The notes under the pieces: generated by a model
What the model was told of the DNA's origin: nothing
Database searches by the model: none
What the model saw: the letters and a program-made list of their open reading frames with translations, nothing else
Made by a program: the position numbers and the translations under genes
Source: Bradyrhizobium sp. CCBAU 53421
GTDB lineage: Bacteria > Pseudomonadota > Alphaproteobacteria > Rhizobiales > Xanthobacteraceae
DNA length: 64,000 nt
Assembly: GCF_015291625.1 (NCBI RefSeq)
Contig: NZ_CP030047.1
Span: 5,270,001 to 5,334,000, forward strand
Direction of reading: 5' to 3'
Shown: positions 24,187-32,561 of the stretch, piece after piece
Position numbering within the stretch: the stretch's first letter is position 1
How the letters are laid out: each line of letters opens with the position of its first letter

Positions 24187-25995
24187 ATGAGCAACGTCAG
24201 TACCGACACCCAAGCCACCCCGAAATTCAACGCCGAAGCCTTCGCCATGAATATCGCGCGGGCGATGGAGAGCAGCGGCCAGGCGCTGGCCGCCTATCTG
24301 AAGCCGCGCCAGACCGGGGAAGTCCGCGACAAGCCGCCGAACGAGCTCGGTGAGGTCATCAAGACCTTCAGCGTGATCGCCGAATACTGGCTGGCCGACA
24401 AGGAACGCGCCTCCTCGCTGCAGATGCAGCTCGGCAAGGATTACCTCGACCTCTGGGGATCGGCCGTGCGCCGCATGGCCGGCGAAGCCGATGCCAAGCC
24501 CGCGATCGTGCCGGCCCCGCGCGACAAGCGCTTCCAGGATCCGGAGTGGAAGTCGAATCAGTTCTTCGACTTCATCCTCCAGCTCTATCTGCTGACCGCG
24601 AAATGGGCGCAGCAGCTGGTCCACGACGCCGACGGAATCGATCCGCACACCCGCAAGAAGGCCGAATTCTACGTCCAGCAGATCACCAACGCGCTTGCGC
24701 CGTCGAATTTCGTGCTGACCAATCCGGAAGTGCTGCGCGCCACGGTCGAGACCAATGGCGACAATCTGGTCCGCGGCATGAAGATGCTGGCCGAGGACAT
24801 CGAGGCCGGCCACGGCTCCTTGCGGATCCGCCAGTCCGATTCGAGCAACCTCGAGGTCGGCGTCAACATGGCGACGACGCCGGGCAAGGTGATCTTCCAG
24901 AACGAGCTGATGCAGCTGATCCAGTATTCGCCGGCGACGGAGAACGTGCTGCGCACGCCGCTCCTGATCGTGCCGCCATGGATCAACAAGTTCTACATCC
25001 TCGATCTGCGCCCCGAGAAATCCTACGTCAAATGGTGCGTCGACCAGGGCATTACGGTGTTCGTGATCTCCTGGGTCAATCCGGACAAGGAGCTCGGCAA
25101 GAAGACCTGGGCCGACTACATGACCGAAGGCCCGCTCACGGCGATGGACGTGATCGAGAAAGTCACCGGCGAGTTGAAGGTGCACACCGCCGGCTACTGC
25201 GTCGGCGGCACCCTGCTCGCCTCGACGCTCGCCTATCTTGCCGAGAAGCGCCGCCAGCGCGTGACGTCGGCGACGTTCTTTGCCGCGCAGGTCGACTTCA
25301 CCCACGCCGGCGACCTGCTGGTGTTCGTCGACGAGGACCAGATCTCGGCGCTGGAACGCGACATGCAGGAATCCGGCGTGCTCGAAGGCAGCAAGATGGC
25401 GATGGCCTTCAACATGCTGCGCTCCAACGACCTGATCTGGTCGTACGTCGTGAACAATTATCTGAAGGGCCAGCCGCCCTCCTCGTTCGACCTGCTGCAC
25501 TGGAATTCGGACGCGACGCGGATGCCGTCGTCGAACCATTCCTACTATCTGCGCAACTGCTATCTGGAGAACCGGCTGTCGACCGGCACGATGGTGCTCG
25601 ACAACACGCTGCTCGATCTGTCGAAGGTGAAGGTGCCGGTCTACAACCTCGCGGCACGCGAGGATCACATCGCGCCGGCGGAATCGGTGCTCTACGGCTC
25701 GCAGTTCTTCGGCGGCCCGGTGAAGTATGTGCTGTCCGGCTCCGGCCATATCGCCGGCGTGGTCAATCCGCCCGCCTCGAAGAAGTATCAGTACTGGACC
25801 AACGACAACATCAAGGACATCAAGCTCGCTGATTGGCTGAAGGGCGCCGAGGAGCACAAGGGATCGTGGTGGCCCGACTGGCGCGGTTGGCTGGAGAGCC
25901 ATGATCCGGAGACGGTCCCGGCGCGCATCGTGGGCTCGAACGGAGCGTCGGTGCTCGAGGACGCTCCGGGCAGCTATGTCCGCGTCCGCGCGTAG
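24187..25995 (+). CDS. phaC: Class I poly(R)-hydroxyalkanoate synthase
   Basis: Polymerises (R)-3-hydroxyacyl-CoA, mainly 3-hydroxybutyryl-CoA, on carbon-storage granules. The 602-residue length is class I. The N-terminal PhaC_N domain is followed by the alpha/beta-hydrolase core with the PhaC box GYCVGGT (nucleophile C338), the acid in AAREDHIAPAES and the base in LSGSGHIAGVVNPP. I prefer the ATG at 24187 over the in-frame start at 24136 because it gives the usual short N-terminus. A 19-codon ORF with an upstream GAGG occurs in the 5' region (24070-24129). A 17-bp direct repeat overlaps the stop. Confidence 0.95.
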   Translation: MSNVSTDTQATPKFNAEAFAMNIARAMESSGQALAAYLKPRQTGEVRDKPPNELGEVIKTFSVIAEYWLADKERASSLQMQLGKDYLDLWGSAVRRMAGEADAKPAIVPAPRDKRFQDPEWKSNQFFDFILQLYLLTAKWAQQLVHDADGIDPHTRKKAEFYVQQITNALAPSNFVLTNPEVLRATVETNGDNLVRGMKMLAEDIEAGHGSLRIRQSDSSNLEVGVNMATTPGKVIFQNELMQLIQYSPATENVLRTPLLIVPPWINKFYILDLRPEKSYVKWCVDQGITVFVISWVNPDKELGKKTWADYMTEGPLTAMDVIEKVTGELKVHTAGYCVGGTLLASTLAYLAEKRRQRVTSATFFAAQVDFTHAGDLLVFVDEDQISALERDMQESGVLEGSKMAMAFNMLRSNDLIWSYVVNNYLKGQPPSSFDLLHWNSDATRMPSSNHSYYLRNCYLENRLSTGTMVLDNTLLDLSKVKVPVYNLAAREDHIAPAESVLYGSQFFGGPVKYVLSGSGHIAGVVNPPASKKYQYWTNDNIKDIKLADWLKGAEEHKGSWWPDWRGWLESHDPETVPARIVGSNGASVLEDAPGSYVRVRA

Positions 25996-26023
25996 CGCCA
26001 AGTCTTCGCGTAGCGCCAAGTCT
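25989..26023 (+). repeat. 17-bp direct repeat over the phaC stop codon
   Basis: CGCGTAGCGCCAAGTCT occurs at 25989-26005 and again at 26007-26023, separated by one base. The TAG stop of phaC is inside the first copy. It looks like a recent slippage duplication of the 3' end. Confidence 0.8.
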
Positions 26024-26086
26024 CCCGCTCAGCTATAAGCAGATCGTCCCGACGGTCGGGAATCGAATTCACGTGAGGGGGAGACG

Positions 26087-26485
26087 ATGACGCGCGAACT
26101 GTTCTGGCTGTCGCTGACGGTGATCCTGACCGGGCTGCTCTGGATCCCCTACATCATCAACCGCTGCCAGGTGCGCGGCCTCTCCGGCGCGATGGGCAAT
26201 CCCTCGCGTGGCGACAAGCCGCACGCCGAATGGGCCAACCGGCTGATGTTCGCCCATGACAACGCGGTCGAGAATCTCGTGATCTTCGCGCCGCTGGTCC
26301 TGATCCTCAACGCAGCCGACTATTCCACCAAATGGACGGTGCTCGCCTGCGCCGTCTATTTCTGGGCCCGCGTCGCGCATCTGATCGTCTACACGCTCGG
26401 CCTGCCGGTGTTCCGCACCCTGGCCTTCACGGTCGGTTTCATCGCCCAGGCGGTGCTGGCGCTCGCGGTCTTCAAGATCGTCTGA
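26087..26485 (+). CDS. MAPEG-family membrane protein
   Basis: A 132-residue protein with four predicted transmembrane helices, as in the MAPEG family (membrane-associated proteins in eicosanoid and glutathione metabolism). The family pattern is visible as an N-terminal helix LFWLSLTVILTGLLWIPY, a loop RADR-like region (HAEWANRLMFAHDNAVENL), then FAPLVLIL and VYFWARVAHLIVYTLGLPVFRT. Bacterial members may have glutathione transferase or peroxidase activity; none is demonstrated here. A strong GAGGGGGAG ribosome-binding site precedes the ATG. Confidence 0.85.
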   Translation: MTRELFWLSLTVILTGLLWIPYIINRCQVRGLSGAMGNPSRGDKPHAEWANRLMFAHDNAVENLVIFAPLVLILNAADYSTKWTVLACAVYFWARVAHLIVYTLGLPVFRTLAFTVGFIAQAVLALAVFKIV

Positions 26486-26516
26486 GCGACAATTGGCGCC
26501 GGCCATCGTGCCGGCG

Positions 26517-27110
26517 CTATTCCTCGCGCTTCCGCACCACGATGTGCAGCATCGTCGCGGGCGCCTCGTCGAAGCTCTTGATCTCGCTGGTGTCGGACGA
26601 GACCTGCGTCCAGGCCCCCGACGCGGCGTAGGTCGCCGCCAGCCAGTCTGCCGCGGGATAATTGTAGTAGCGGCCGATGCTGTCGCGGCCGTCGCCATGG
26701 CCAACCTTGTAGCTCGCGTAGAAGATGCCGCCGGGCTTCAGCGCACGATGGATACGGCCGAGAATGCCGGCCAATTCGATGCGCGGCACGTGCAGCAGGC
26801 AGGCGCTGGCCCAGACACCGTCATAGGCCGCACGATCCTCGAGTTCATCGAACAGCATCGCCTCGACGGGATGGTTGATGCGGCGCGCGGCGACGTCAGC
26901 CATCTCGGGTGAACCGTCGGTGGCGCGCAGCACGAAGCCTTGAGCGAGCATAACGGCGGCATGATTGCCGGCGCCGCAGCCGAGTTCGAGGATCGCGCCG
27001 CCCGGCGGCAGCAGTTTGAGAAAACCGATCAGCCGGGTGGACGGTGCTTTCGCCCACCCGGCATAGGCCTCGGCATTGCGCCGGTAGAATTGCAGCGTGG
27101 CGTCGTCCAC
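26517..27110 (-). CDS. Class I SAM-dependent methyltransferase
   Basis: A 197-residue Rossmann-like methyltransferase. Motif I is ILELGCGAGNHAAVML, followed by an acidic motif II region (LRATDGSPEMADVA), then VWASACLLHVPR and the post-core LKPGGIFYASYKVG. The SAM-binding glycine loop is intact. The substrate is unknown; the short length suggests a small molecule. It starts 12 bp downstream of the argC-like gene on the same strand, so it is probably cotranscribed with it. Confidence 0.88.
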   Translation of the reverse strand: MDDATLQFYRRNAEAYAGWAKAPSTRLIGFLKLLPPGGAILELGCGAGNHAAVMLAQGFVLRATDGSPEMADVAARRINHPVEAMLFDELEDRAAYDGVWASACLLHVPRIELAGILGRIHRALKPGGIFYASYKVGHGDGRDSIGRYYNYPAADWLAATYAASGAWTQVSSDTSEIKSFDEAPATMLHIVVRKREE

Positions 27111-27122
27111 GATGCCCTGCCG

Positions 27123-28103
27123 TCAGCTGTCGGAAAGCCCGAGCATCAGCCGCATGTTCTGGACCGCGGCACCCGAGGCGCCCTTGCCCAGATTGTCGAG
27201 CCGGGCGACCAGCACCGCCTGGCGGTGCTTGTCGCTCGCGAACACATAGAGCTCGAGCTGGTTGGTCTCGTTGAGCGCTTCCGGCTCGATCTTGCCGCCC
27301 TTGCTGGCCTCGTTCTGCAGCGGCATCGCCGAGACATATTTGCTGCCGGCGTACCACTTCGCCAGCACGGCCTGCAAATCAGCGCCGGTCGGCTTGCCCG
27401 GCAGCGCGTCGAGCTGCAGCGGCACCGAGACCAGCATGCCCTGTCGGTAGTTGCCGACCGACGGGATGAAGAGCGGGCGCCGCGTGAGATGCGAGTAGAG
27501 CTGCATCTCCGGTACGTGCTTGTGCTCGAAGCCGAGCCCATAGAGATGGAATGCCGGCGCCGAGCCGTCCTCGAAGCTTGCGATCATCGACTTGCCGCCG
27601 CCCGAATAGCCGCTCACCGCGTTGATGGTGACGGGATAGTCGGCCGGGAGCAGGCCGCCGTCGACGAGCGGCCGCAGCAGCGCGATCGCGCCGGTCGGAT
27701 AGCAGCCCGGATTGGAGACCTTCTTCGCGTTGCGGATCTTGTCGGCCTGGTCGGGCGCAAGCTCGGCGAAGCCATAGGCCCAGTCGGGCGCGACCCGATA
27801 CGCCGTCGACGCATCAAGCACCTTCGGCGCCGAATTGCCCATCGTGTCGATCAGCGCGACGGTCTCCTTGGCGGCATCGTCCGGCAGGCAGAGGATCACG
27901 AGATCCACCTCCTCCATCAGCGCGCGCTTGGCGCCGGCGTCCTTCCGCTTGTCCTCGGCGATGTGCTTCACCGCGACGTCGCCGATGGAATGCAGCCGCT
28001 CCTGGATGCCGAGGCCGGTGGTGCCCGAGCCGCCATCGACGAACACGGTGGCCTTGGTCGCACCGCTCCTGGTTTTCGGCTGGTTGGTGTCGGTGACGGT
28101 CAT
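27123..28103 (-). CDS. argC: N-acetyl-gamma-glutamyl-phosphate reductase, type 2-like
   Basis: Reduces N-acetylglutamyl phosphate to the semialdehyde in arginine synthesis. This 326-residue protein has the shorter type 2 architecture: NAD(P) motif VFVDGGSGTTGLGIQERL, active-site Cys in VSNPGCYPTGA and the SGYSGGGKSMI loop. A type 1 paralogue lies immediately upstream on the same strand, 121 bp away, so two forms of the same enzyme class are encoded side by side. Which one is biosynthetic cannot be told; this copy might act on another acyl-phosphate. Confidence 0.88.
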   Translation of the reverse strand: MTVTDTNQPKTRSGATKATVFVDGGSGTTGLGIQERLHSIGDVAVKHIAEDKRKDAGAKRALMEEVDLVILCLPDDAAKETVALIDTMGNSAPKVLDASTAYRVAPDWAYGFAELAPDQADKIRNAKKVSNPGCYPTGAIALLRPLVDGGLLPADYPVTINAVSGYSGGGKSMIASFEDGSAPAFHLYGLGFEHKHVPEMQLYSHLTRRPLFIPSVGNYRQGMLVSVPLQLDALPGKPTGADLQAVLAKWYAGSKYVSAMPLQNEASKGGKIEPEALNETNQLELYVFASDKHRQAVLVARLDNLGKGASGAAVQNMRLMLGLSDS

Positions 28104-28224
28104 GGCATGGTCCTTTCGAGCTCGTTCGTTTCGTTTAACACATCTGGCCGCGCCGGCGCCGCCAACGGGGACGGGCAGCTACCCTTAGATTGAGCGCACC
28201 CTCGCCCACGACAACAACCCCTGC

Positions 28225-29271
28225 TCATGGAAACAGCGCGATCTGCTCCAGCCCGGTGGTCTCGGGCAAGCCGAACATCAGGTTCATGTTCTGGATCGCC
28301 TGTCCGGCCGAACCCTTCACAAGATTATCGAGCGTCGAGAGCACGATGGCGCGGTTCTTGATCCGGTCGGCGACGACGCCGATCTGAACGTAATTCGAAC
28401 CACGCACGTTCTGCGTCTGTGGCAGCACACCCTTCTTCGTCACATGTACGAACGGCTCCTTGGCGTAGGCCCTTTCCAGCTCGGCGCGCAAATCGTCCGG
28501 CGTCGCCCCGTTGAGCTTGACATAGGATGTGCAGAACTCACCCCGCGCCATCGGAATGAGATGCGGGGTGAAGTTCACCGTCACAGCCGAGCCAGCGGCC
28601 GCGCCGATCTCCTGCTCGATCTCCGCCGAGTGTCGATGGCTTCCGATCGCATAGGGCGACAACCCTTCGCCGGCCTCGCTGAACAGCGTGTTCTGCTTCA
28701 GTCCGCGTCCGGCGCCGGTGACGCCCGACTTTGCGTCGATGATGATGTCGTCGACGTCAATCAGCTTTGCCCTCGCCAGCGGAACAAGCGCCAGCAGCAC
28801 CGCCGTCGGATAGCAGCCGGGACAGGCCACCAGCCGCGCGGCCATGACCTTCTCGCGGTAGAGTTCGGTCAGCCCATAGACGGCCTCGTCCTGCAATTCG
28901 AGCGCCCGGTGCTCATGGCCGTACCATTGCGCGTAGCTGTCCTTGTTGCGCAGCCGGAAATCCGCGGACATATCGAGGATCTTGATTCCGGGATTGGCTT
29001 TCAGCACCGCGGCGATGATCTCTTGCGTCGTCCCGTGCGGCAGTCCGCAGAACACGGCATCGAGCCGCGTCCAGTCGACCTTTTCCCATTCCACGAGTTT
29101 TGGCAGGTCGAGCATGAAGAAGTGAGGAAACACCTCGCTCATCGCCTTCCCGGCATGGGTGTTGGCGGTAAGTGCGGTGATTTCGGCGTTCGGGTGCCGC
29201 GCCAACAGGCGCACCGCGTCGGCGCCGGTGTAGCCGGACGCGCCCAAGATTCCGATTTTCTTCTTCGTCAT
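28225..29271 (-). CDS. argC: N-acetyl-gamma-glutamyl-phosphate reductase, type 1
   Basis: The classical type 1 ArgC of 348 residues: Rossmann motif IGILGASGYTGADAVRLL, catalytic Cys in VACPGCYPTAVLL, the SGVTGAGRG loop and the HRHSAEIEQE active-site His region. It is cytosolic and catalyses the third step of arginine biosynthesis. Its ATG overlaps the paiB stop by one base (TAATG), so it is translationally coupled to paiB and presumably falls under the Arg-rich leader ORF and promoter at about 30.1 kb. A second argC-like gene follows. Confidence 0.93.
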   Translation of the reverse strand: MTKKKIGILGASGYTGADAVRLLARHPNAEITALTANTHAGKAMSEVFPHFFMLDLPKLVEWEKVDWTRLDAVFCGLPHGTTQEIIAAVLKANPGIKILDMSADFRLRNKDSYAQWYGHEHRALELQDEAVYGLTELYREKVMAARLVACPGCYPTAVLLALVPLARAKLIDVDDIIIDAKSGVTGAGRGLKQNTLFSEAGEGLSPYAIGSHRHSAEIEQEIGAAAGSAVTVNFTPHLIPMARGEFCTSYVKLNGATPDDLRAELERAYAKEPFVHVTKKGVLPQTQNVRGSNYVQIGVVADRIKNRAIVLSTLDNLVKGSAGQAIQNMNLMFGLPETTGLEQIALFP

Positions 29272-29942
29272 TACTCGCTCCTCGGAAGCGCAGTCATCTC
29301 GGTCTGTGTCATCGCGAAAGCCTGCGGGCGCACCTCGCGCATCAAAGCCGCGATGTCCCGGGCACCAGCTTCGGCCTGCAATGCGAGCGTGTTGCCGACC
29401 GCCGCGAAATCGGTTTCAGACTTGTGCTGGTTCAGCTTGAAGCTGCCCTCCACCTCTTCCACCATCATCTCGAGACCCACGATGGCCTTCTTCATTGCTT
29501 CCAGCCGCGCGGCGGTCATCTTGCCCGACACCCACGGCTTTTTCGGCAGCAGCCGGTCCTCGAACTTGGCGCTCAGTGCGTCGATCTGAACGGCAAGCTC
29601 CTCATCCGACAACCTCCGCACCGGCCCGGTCAGATGCACCGCCTGATAGAGCCAGGTCGGCACCTGATCGGGTGACACGTACCAGTCCGGCGAAACATAG
29701 GCGTCGGCGCCGTTGACGGCCAGCAGCCAGGACGTGCCACCCGCCAGCTTTATCAGCGGATTGTGACGGGCGGCATGAAACAACGCCCGCGGCGTACCGT
29801 CAGCCGTATAGGTCAGATAGAACGGCAGCGCGGAAGCAATCGGCTTGGCACCGTCCCACGCACAGGCAAGACCGAAACCGCGCGCTTCCACGAACGCAAG
29901 GCTTGCGGCGCGGTCGGGCTTGAAAGGCGGTGGCGTATACAT
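29271..29942 (-). CDS. FMN-binding PaiB-family protein
   Basis: A 223-residue protein of the PaiB family (FMN-binding split-barrel). It begins with the typical MYTPPPFKPDRAASLAFVE and contains FYLTYTADG, HAARHNPL, the central YVSPDWY and KTAARLEAMKKAI-like C-terminal features (SGKMTAARLEAMKKAIVGLEM). Bacillus PaiB is a negative regulator of sporulation and degradative enzymes, but many family members probably bind FMN without regulating. The ATG at 29942 is chosen because AGGAG lies about 9 nt upstream. It is coupled to argC, which is unusual and suggests a link to arginine or polyamine metabolism. Confidence 0.85.
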   Translation of the reverse strand: MYTPPPFKPDRAASLAFVEARGFGLACAWDGAKPIASALPFYLTYTADGTPRALFHAARHNPLIKLAGGTSWLLAVNGADAYVSPDWYVSPDQVPTWLYQAVHLTGPVRRLSDEELAVQIDALSAKFEDRLLPKKPWVSGKMTAARLEAMKKAIVGLEMMVEEVEGSFKLNQHKSETDFAAVGNTLALQAEAGARDIAALMREVRPQAFAMTQTEMTALPRSE

Positions 29943-30042
29943 GGTCGAAAACTCCTGCATGACGAAGGAGCCGCCAGATCGAACCGCGTGTCTTTTTTCA
30001 GGAGAGCGCCGCGGGATCGGGTCCGGCGGCAGAGGCGATGGT

Positions 30043-30117
30043 CTAAACGCGAGCGACCGCCCATACCGCGAGAATGCGGCGGCGGCGGGCGATGATGATG
30101 GTCGCGGCGTTGATCAT
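30043..30117 (-). CDS. Arg-rich leader ORF (24 aa) upstream of paiB-argC
   Basis: A 24-codon ORF ending about 100 nt before the paiB start. It contains ATIIIARRRRIL: three Ile codons, then four consecutive CGC Arg codons (residues 11-14), and another Arg near the end. Its ATG lies 7 nt after a -10 TATAGC with a well-spaced -35 TTGACG, so it may be translated from a leaderless transcript. The downstream operon contains arginine-biosynthetic argC. An arginine-sensing leader peptide is therefore plausible. No U-run terminator follows, so any control would not be classical attenuation. Confidence 0.5.
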   Translation of the reverse strand: MINAATIIIARRRRILAVWAVARV

Positions 30118-30124
30118 GGGCGCG

Positions 30125-30153
30125 GCTATAAGGCCGCGCCGGTTTTGCGTCAA
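30125..30153 (-). promoter_or_regulatory. Promoter of Arg-rich leader/paiB-argC
   Basis: On the minus strand: -35 TTGACG (30153-30148), a 17-nt spacer, and -10 TATAGC (30130-30125), then 7 nt to the leader ATG at 30117. The geometry is the same as the aromatic attenuator promoter at 1.5 kb. Confidence 0.6.
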
Positions 30154-30163
30154 GATGTTGCTT

Positions 30164-30200
30164 GTCATTCCGGGGCGATGCGAAGCATCGAACCCGGAAT
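30164..30200. repeat. Dispersed palindromic repeat, family B copy 2
   Basis: A 37-bp element beginning GTCATTCCGGGG and ending AACCCGGAAT, with a CGATGC/GCATCG stem between. It is related to 19639-19674. It lies between the metallo-hydrolase stop and the leader promoter and may terminate the former. Confidence 0.75.
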
Positions 30201-30206
30201 AACGGC

Positions 30207-31196
30207 TCACATGACCGGATTCCACGGCGCCGGCACGACGCGGTAGCCGCTGCCGTCCTTGACCACGTTGCCGAGGCCCGGGAACGGATAGTGGAAGCCC
30301 TGCACCTGGAGCCGCTCGGCAACCACCATGTCGTAGATGCGGCGGCGGGTCTTCTCCGCGACGTCGCCGTCCTGATCGAAGAACGCATGCCAGCCGGGAT
30401 TGGCCGCGAACAGGTTCGGATTGTTGGTGACGTCCGACTGGATGAAGACCTTGTCCGAGCCCGACGCCAGCACGTAGGAGGTATGGCCCGGCGTGTGGCC
30501 GACGGTCTCGACCGAGGTCAGGCCCGGCGCGATCTCCTTGCCCCATTCGTAGGGCGTGACCTTCTTCTTCAGGCCCGCCTCGAAGATGTTGCGGTTGTTC
30601 TTGAACAGGCCCGCCATGCGCCCGGCCGGCGCCCGGCTCATCTCGCCGTCGTCCATCCAGAACTTCCATTCGGTCGCCGGCACCAGCACCTCGGCATTCG
30701 GGAAAGCCGGCGTGCCCTCGGCCGTCAGCAGGCCGTTCACGTGGTCGCCGTGAAAGTGCGAGATCACGACCATGTCGACATTCTTGGGATCGAAGCCGGC
30801 CGCGACGAAATTGTCGGCGAACAGACCATTGGCCCCCTTCGTGCTGGCCTTCGCCAGCGCACCATTGCCGGTGTCGATCACGACCAGCTTGCCGCCGGTG
30901 TTGAGCACCAGGGGCGCGAACCAGATCGACACCATGTCGCGCGGCATGAACGCCTTCTCCAGCGCAGCGTTCACCTCGTCGCGCTTCGCATTCGGGATGA
31001 ACGAGTCTTCCAGCTTGAAGACGTTCTTGCCGTCGGACACCACGGTGACGAGGATGTCGCCGACCTTGTAGCGATAGAAGCTCGGCGCCTGCTTGTCGGC
31101 TGCGGGCGCTGCGGCGGCCACGGGAACGGCAGGCAATAACGGTGCGGCGGCGAGGCCGGCCGCGCCGGCGAGAGCGTGACGTCGTGTCAAATCCAT
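30207..31196 (-). CDS. Exported MBL-fold metallo-hydrolase
   Basis: A 329-residue metallo-beta-lactamase-fold protein with a Tat-type signal (R5-R6 in LTRRHALAG, then an Ala-rich core), so it is probably exported folded with its metals. Zinc motif HxHxDH is complete: H147, H149, D151, H152 in SHFHGDHVNG. Further ligands lie in VGHTPGHTSY and FIQSDVTNNP, the latter carrying the bridging Asp. The substrate could be a lactone or phosphoester; none is assignable. GGGAGGA precedes the ATG at 31196. A family B repeat lies just after its stop. Confidence 0.85.
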   Translation of the reverse strand: MDLTRRHALAGAAGLAAAPLLPAVPVAAAAPAADKQAPSFYRYKVGDILVTVVSDGKNVFKLEDSFIPNAKRDEVNAALEKAFMPRDMVSIWFAPLVLNTGGKLVVIDTGNGALAKASTKGANGLFADNFVAAGFDPKNVDMVVISHFHGDHVNGLLTAEGTPAFPNAEVLVPATEWKFWMDDGEMSRAPAGRMAGLFKNNRNIFEAGLKKKVTPYEWGKEIAPGLTSVETVGHTPGHTSYVLASGSDKVFIQSDVTNNPNLFAANPGWHAFFDQDGDVAEKTRRRIYDMVVAERLQVQGFHYPFPGLGNVVKDGSGYRVVPAPWNPVM

Positions 31197-31345
31197 CTGA
31201 TGTCCTCCCAGTGAATGATGCGCCCGGCGGAGCCGCGTCTGCCGCAGTGAGCTTCGATCAGCTTTCTTACAGTCGCGCGACGACGGCCGCGCAAGCAATT
31301 GTTCTTCCGCCTAACCCCTGCACCGCAGCGATATTCCTGACGTCG

Positions 31346-31876
31346 TTACACCACCCGCCACATCCACTCGACGACCTGGCCGATGACGTCGCCGAACAAC
31401 AGCAGCGCCGCCGACCAGACCAGGGCTGAAACGAAATTGGCGATCTGGAATTGCCAGTACGACATTTCGAAAATGCCGGCCGCAAGCGGCACCGAGGCAC
31501 GCAGCGGACCGAAGAAGCGGCCGATGAAGATGCTGGGCACGCCCCAGGTCTTCACGAAGGCCTCGCCGCGCGGCAGGATTTCGGGATAACGCGACAGCGG
31601 CCACATCTGCGCGACCTGCTCCTTGTAGCGATAGCCGAACCAATAGGAGACCCAGTCGCCGAGCGCGGCGCCGATGCCGCCCGCGATCCAGATCGGCCAG
31701 AAGTTGATCCCGCTGACGCCGATCAGCGCGCCGATCGCAACCAGCGCGCCCCAGGCGGGCACCAGCAATGAAATGAAGGCGAGTGATTCAGCGAACGCCA
31801 GCAACATGACGATCGGAGCGGCCCAGGCCTGGTGGTGGCGCACGAATTCGGCCAGGGCCCGCGCAAAGTCTTCCAT
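31346..31876 (-). CDS. DedA-family membrane protein
   Basis: A 176-residue polytopic inner-membrane protein. It carries the DedA/VTT-domain hallmark FIGRFFGPLRASVPLAAGIFEMSYWQF, preceded by an amphipathic re-entrant region with ESLAFISLLVPAW and GDWVSYWFGYRYK. DedA proteins are linked to undecaprenyl-phosphate or lipid flipping and membrane homeostasis. It is slightly shorter than the usual 190-220 residues. The start at 31876 was chosen because earlier in-frame codons give an uncharacteristic basic extension. Divergent from the next gene. Confidence 0.88.
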   Translation of the reverse strand: MEDFARALAEFVRHHQAWAAPIVMLLAFAESLAFISLLVPAWGALVAIGALIGVSGINFWPIWIAGGIGAALGDWVSYWFGYRYKEQVAQMWPLSRYPEILPRGEAFVKTWGVPSIFIGRFFGPLRASVPLAAGIFEMSYWQFQIANFVSALVWSAALLLFGDVIGQVVEWMWRVV

Positions 31877-32063
31877 CTCGTCGAGTGCCTTCCGCTCCGT
31901 TGAACCTCGAATGAACCTTTCTAGCCGCATGCAGCCTAAGAACAGGTAAGCCAGCCCATTGCGTGACATCAAGTCACAAAGGCGGGGATCGATCGTGATT
32001 TCCGGTAAGGCCCTGCGGTCCAGGCTGGCTGGCATCTCCCTCATAAGAAAAAGGAATCACTTG

Positions 32064-32432
32064 ATGATCGGGTCACTGATGATGTGCGTCGGCGTTCTCG
32101 TCTTGTTGTTCGGAATGCTCGCGGGCATCGCCATGGGTATCCAGCACGACTTCACGTTGGGGCCGGCGCACGCGCATCTCAATCTCGTCGGCGGCGTGCT
32201 GCTGTTCCTGTTCGGCCTGTACTACCGGCTGGTGCCGGCGGCGGGAACCATGCTGCTCGCCAGGATCCAGGGCTGGCTGCATATCGTCGGCGGCATCCTG
32301 TTTCCGGCCGGAGTGGCCGCCGTTCTGCTGAAGGGCCCCTCGTTCGAGGCGGCGCCGATCGTGGGGTCGCTGATGGTGGTCGCCGCCATGGCCCTGTTCA
32401 CGGTCGTTGTATTCCGCACCTCGCGGGCGTAA
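32064..32432 (+). CDS. Small polytopic membrane protein with HAHLN motif
   Basis: A 122-residue protein with four hydrophobic segments. The second begins with PAHAHLNLVGGVLLFLFGLYYRL, a His-containing motif seen in small membrane proteins that resemble fragments of heme-copper oxidase subunits; heme or metal binding is possible but unproven. AAGGA lies 8 nt upstream of the ATG at 32064. Function unknown. It stands alone between dedA (divergent) and parE. Confidence 0.65.
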   Translation: MIGSLMMCVGVLVLLFGMLAGIAMGIQHDFTLGPAHAHLNLVGGVLLFLFGLYYRLVPAAGTMLLARIQGWLHIVGGILFPAGVAAVLLKGPSFEAAPIVGSLMVVAAMALFTVVVFRTSRA

Positions 32433-32561
32433 TCGCAAGGCGCCTATGTACACAGGCGACCGGGCCCTGACGGCGCGGCCGCCCCCATTTGGCAGCCCAT
32501 CCGTGGCATAGTCAGAGCAACCGATTCGCTGCGCCATGACCGGCGCACCACTTGAAGAACC

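Noticed and set aside
23875..26019. A 714-codon open frame on the minus strand opposite phaC
   Set aside because: Antisense to a certain PHA synthase gene, His/Arg/Asp-rich composition typical of a high-GC shadow frame, no ribosome site or family motif.
26940..28193. A 417-codon plus-strand frame opposite the methyltransferase and argC
   Set aside because: Shadow of two clear minus-strand genes.
29941..30117. Classical attenuator terminator after the Arg-rich leader
   Set aside because: The only long T-run here (near 29992) lies on the plus strand; on the paiB strand it is an A-run, so no intrinsic terminator can be claimed.
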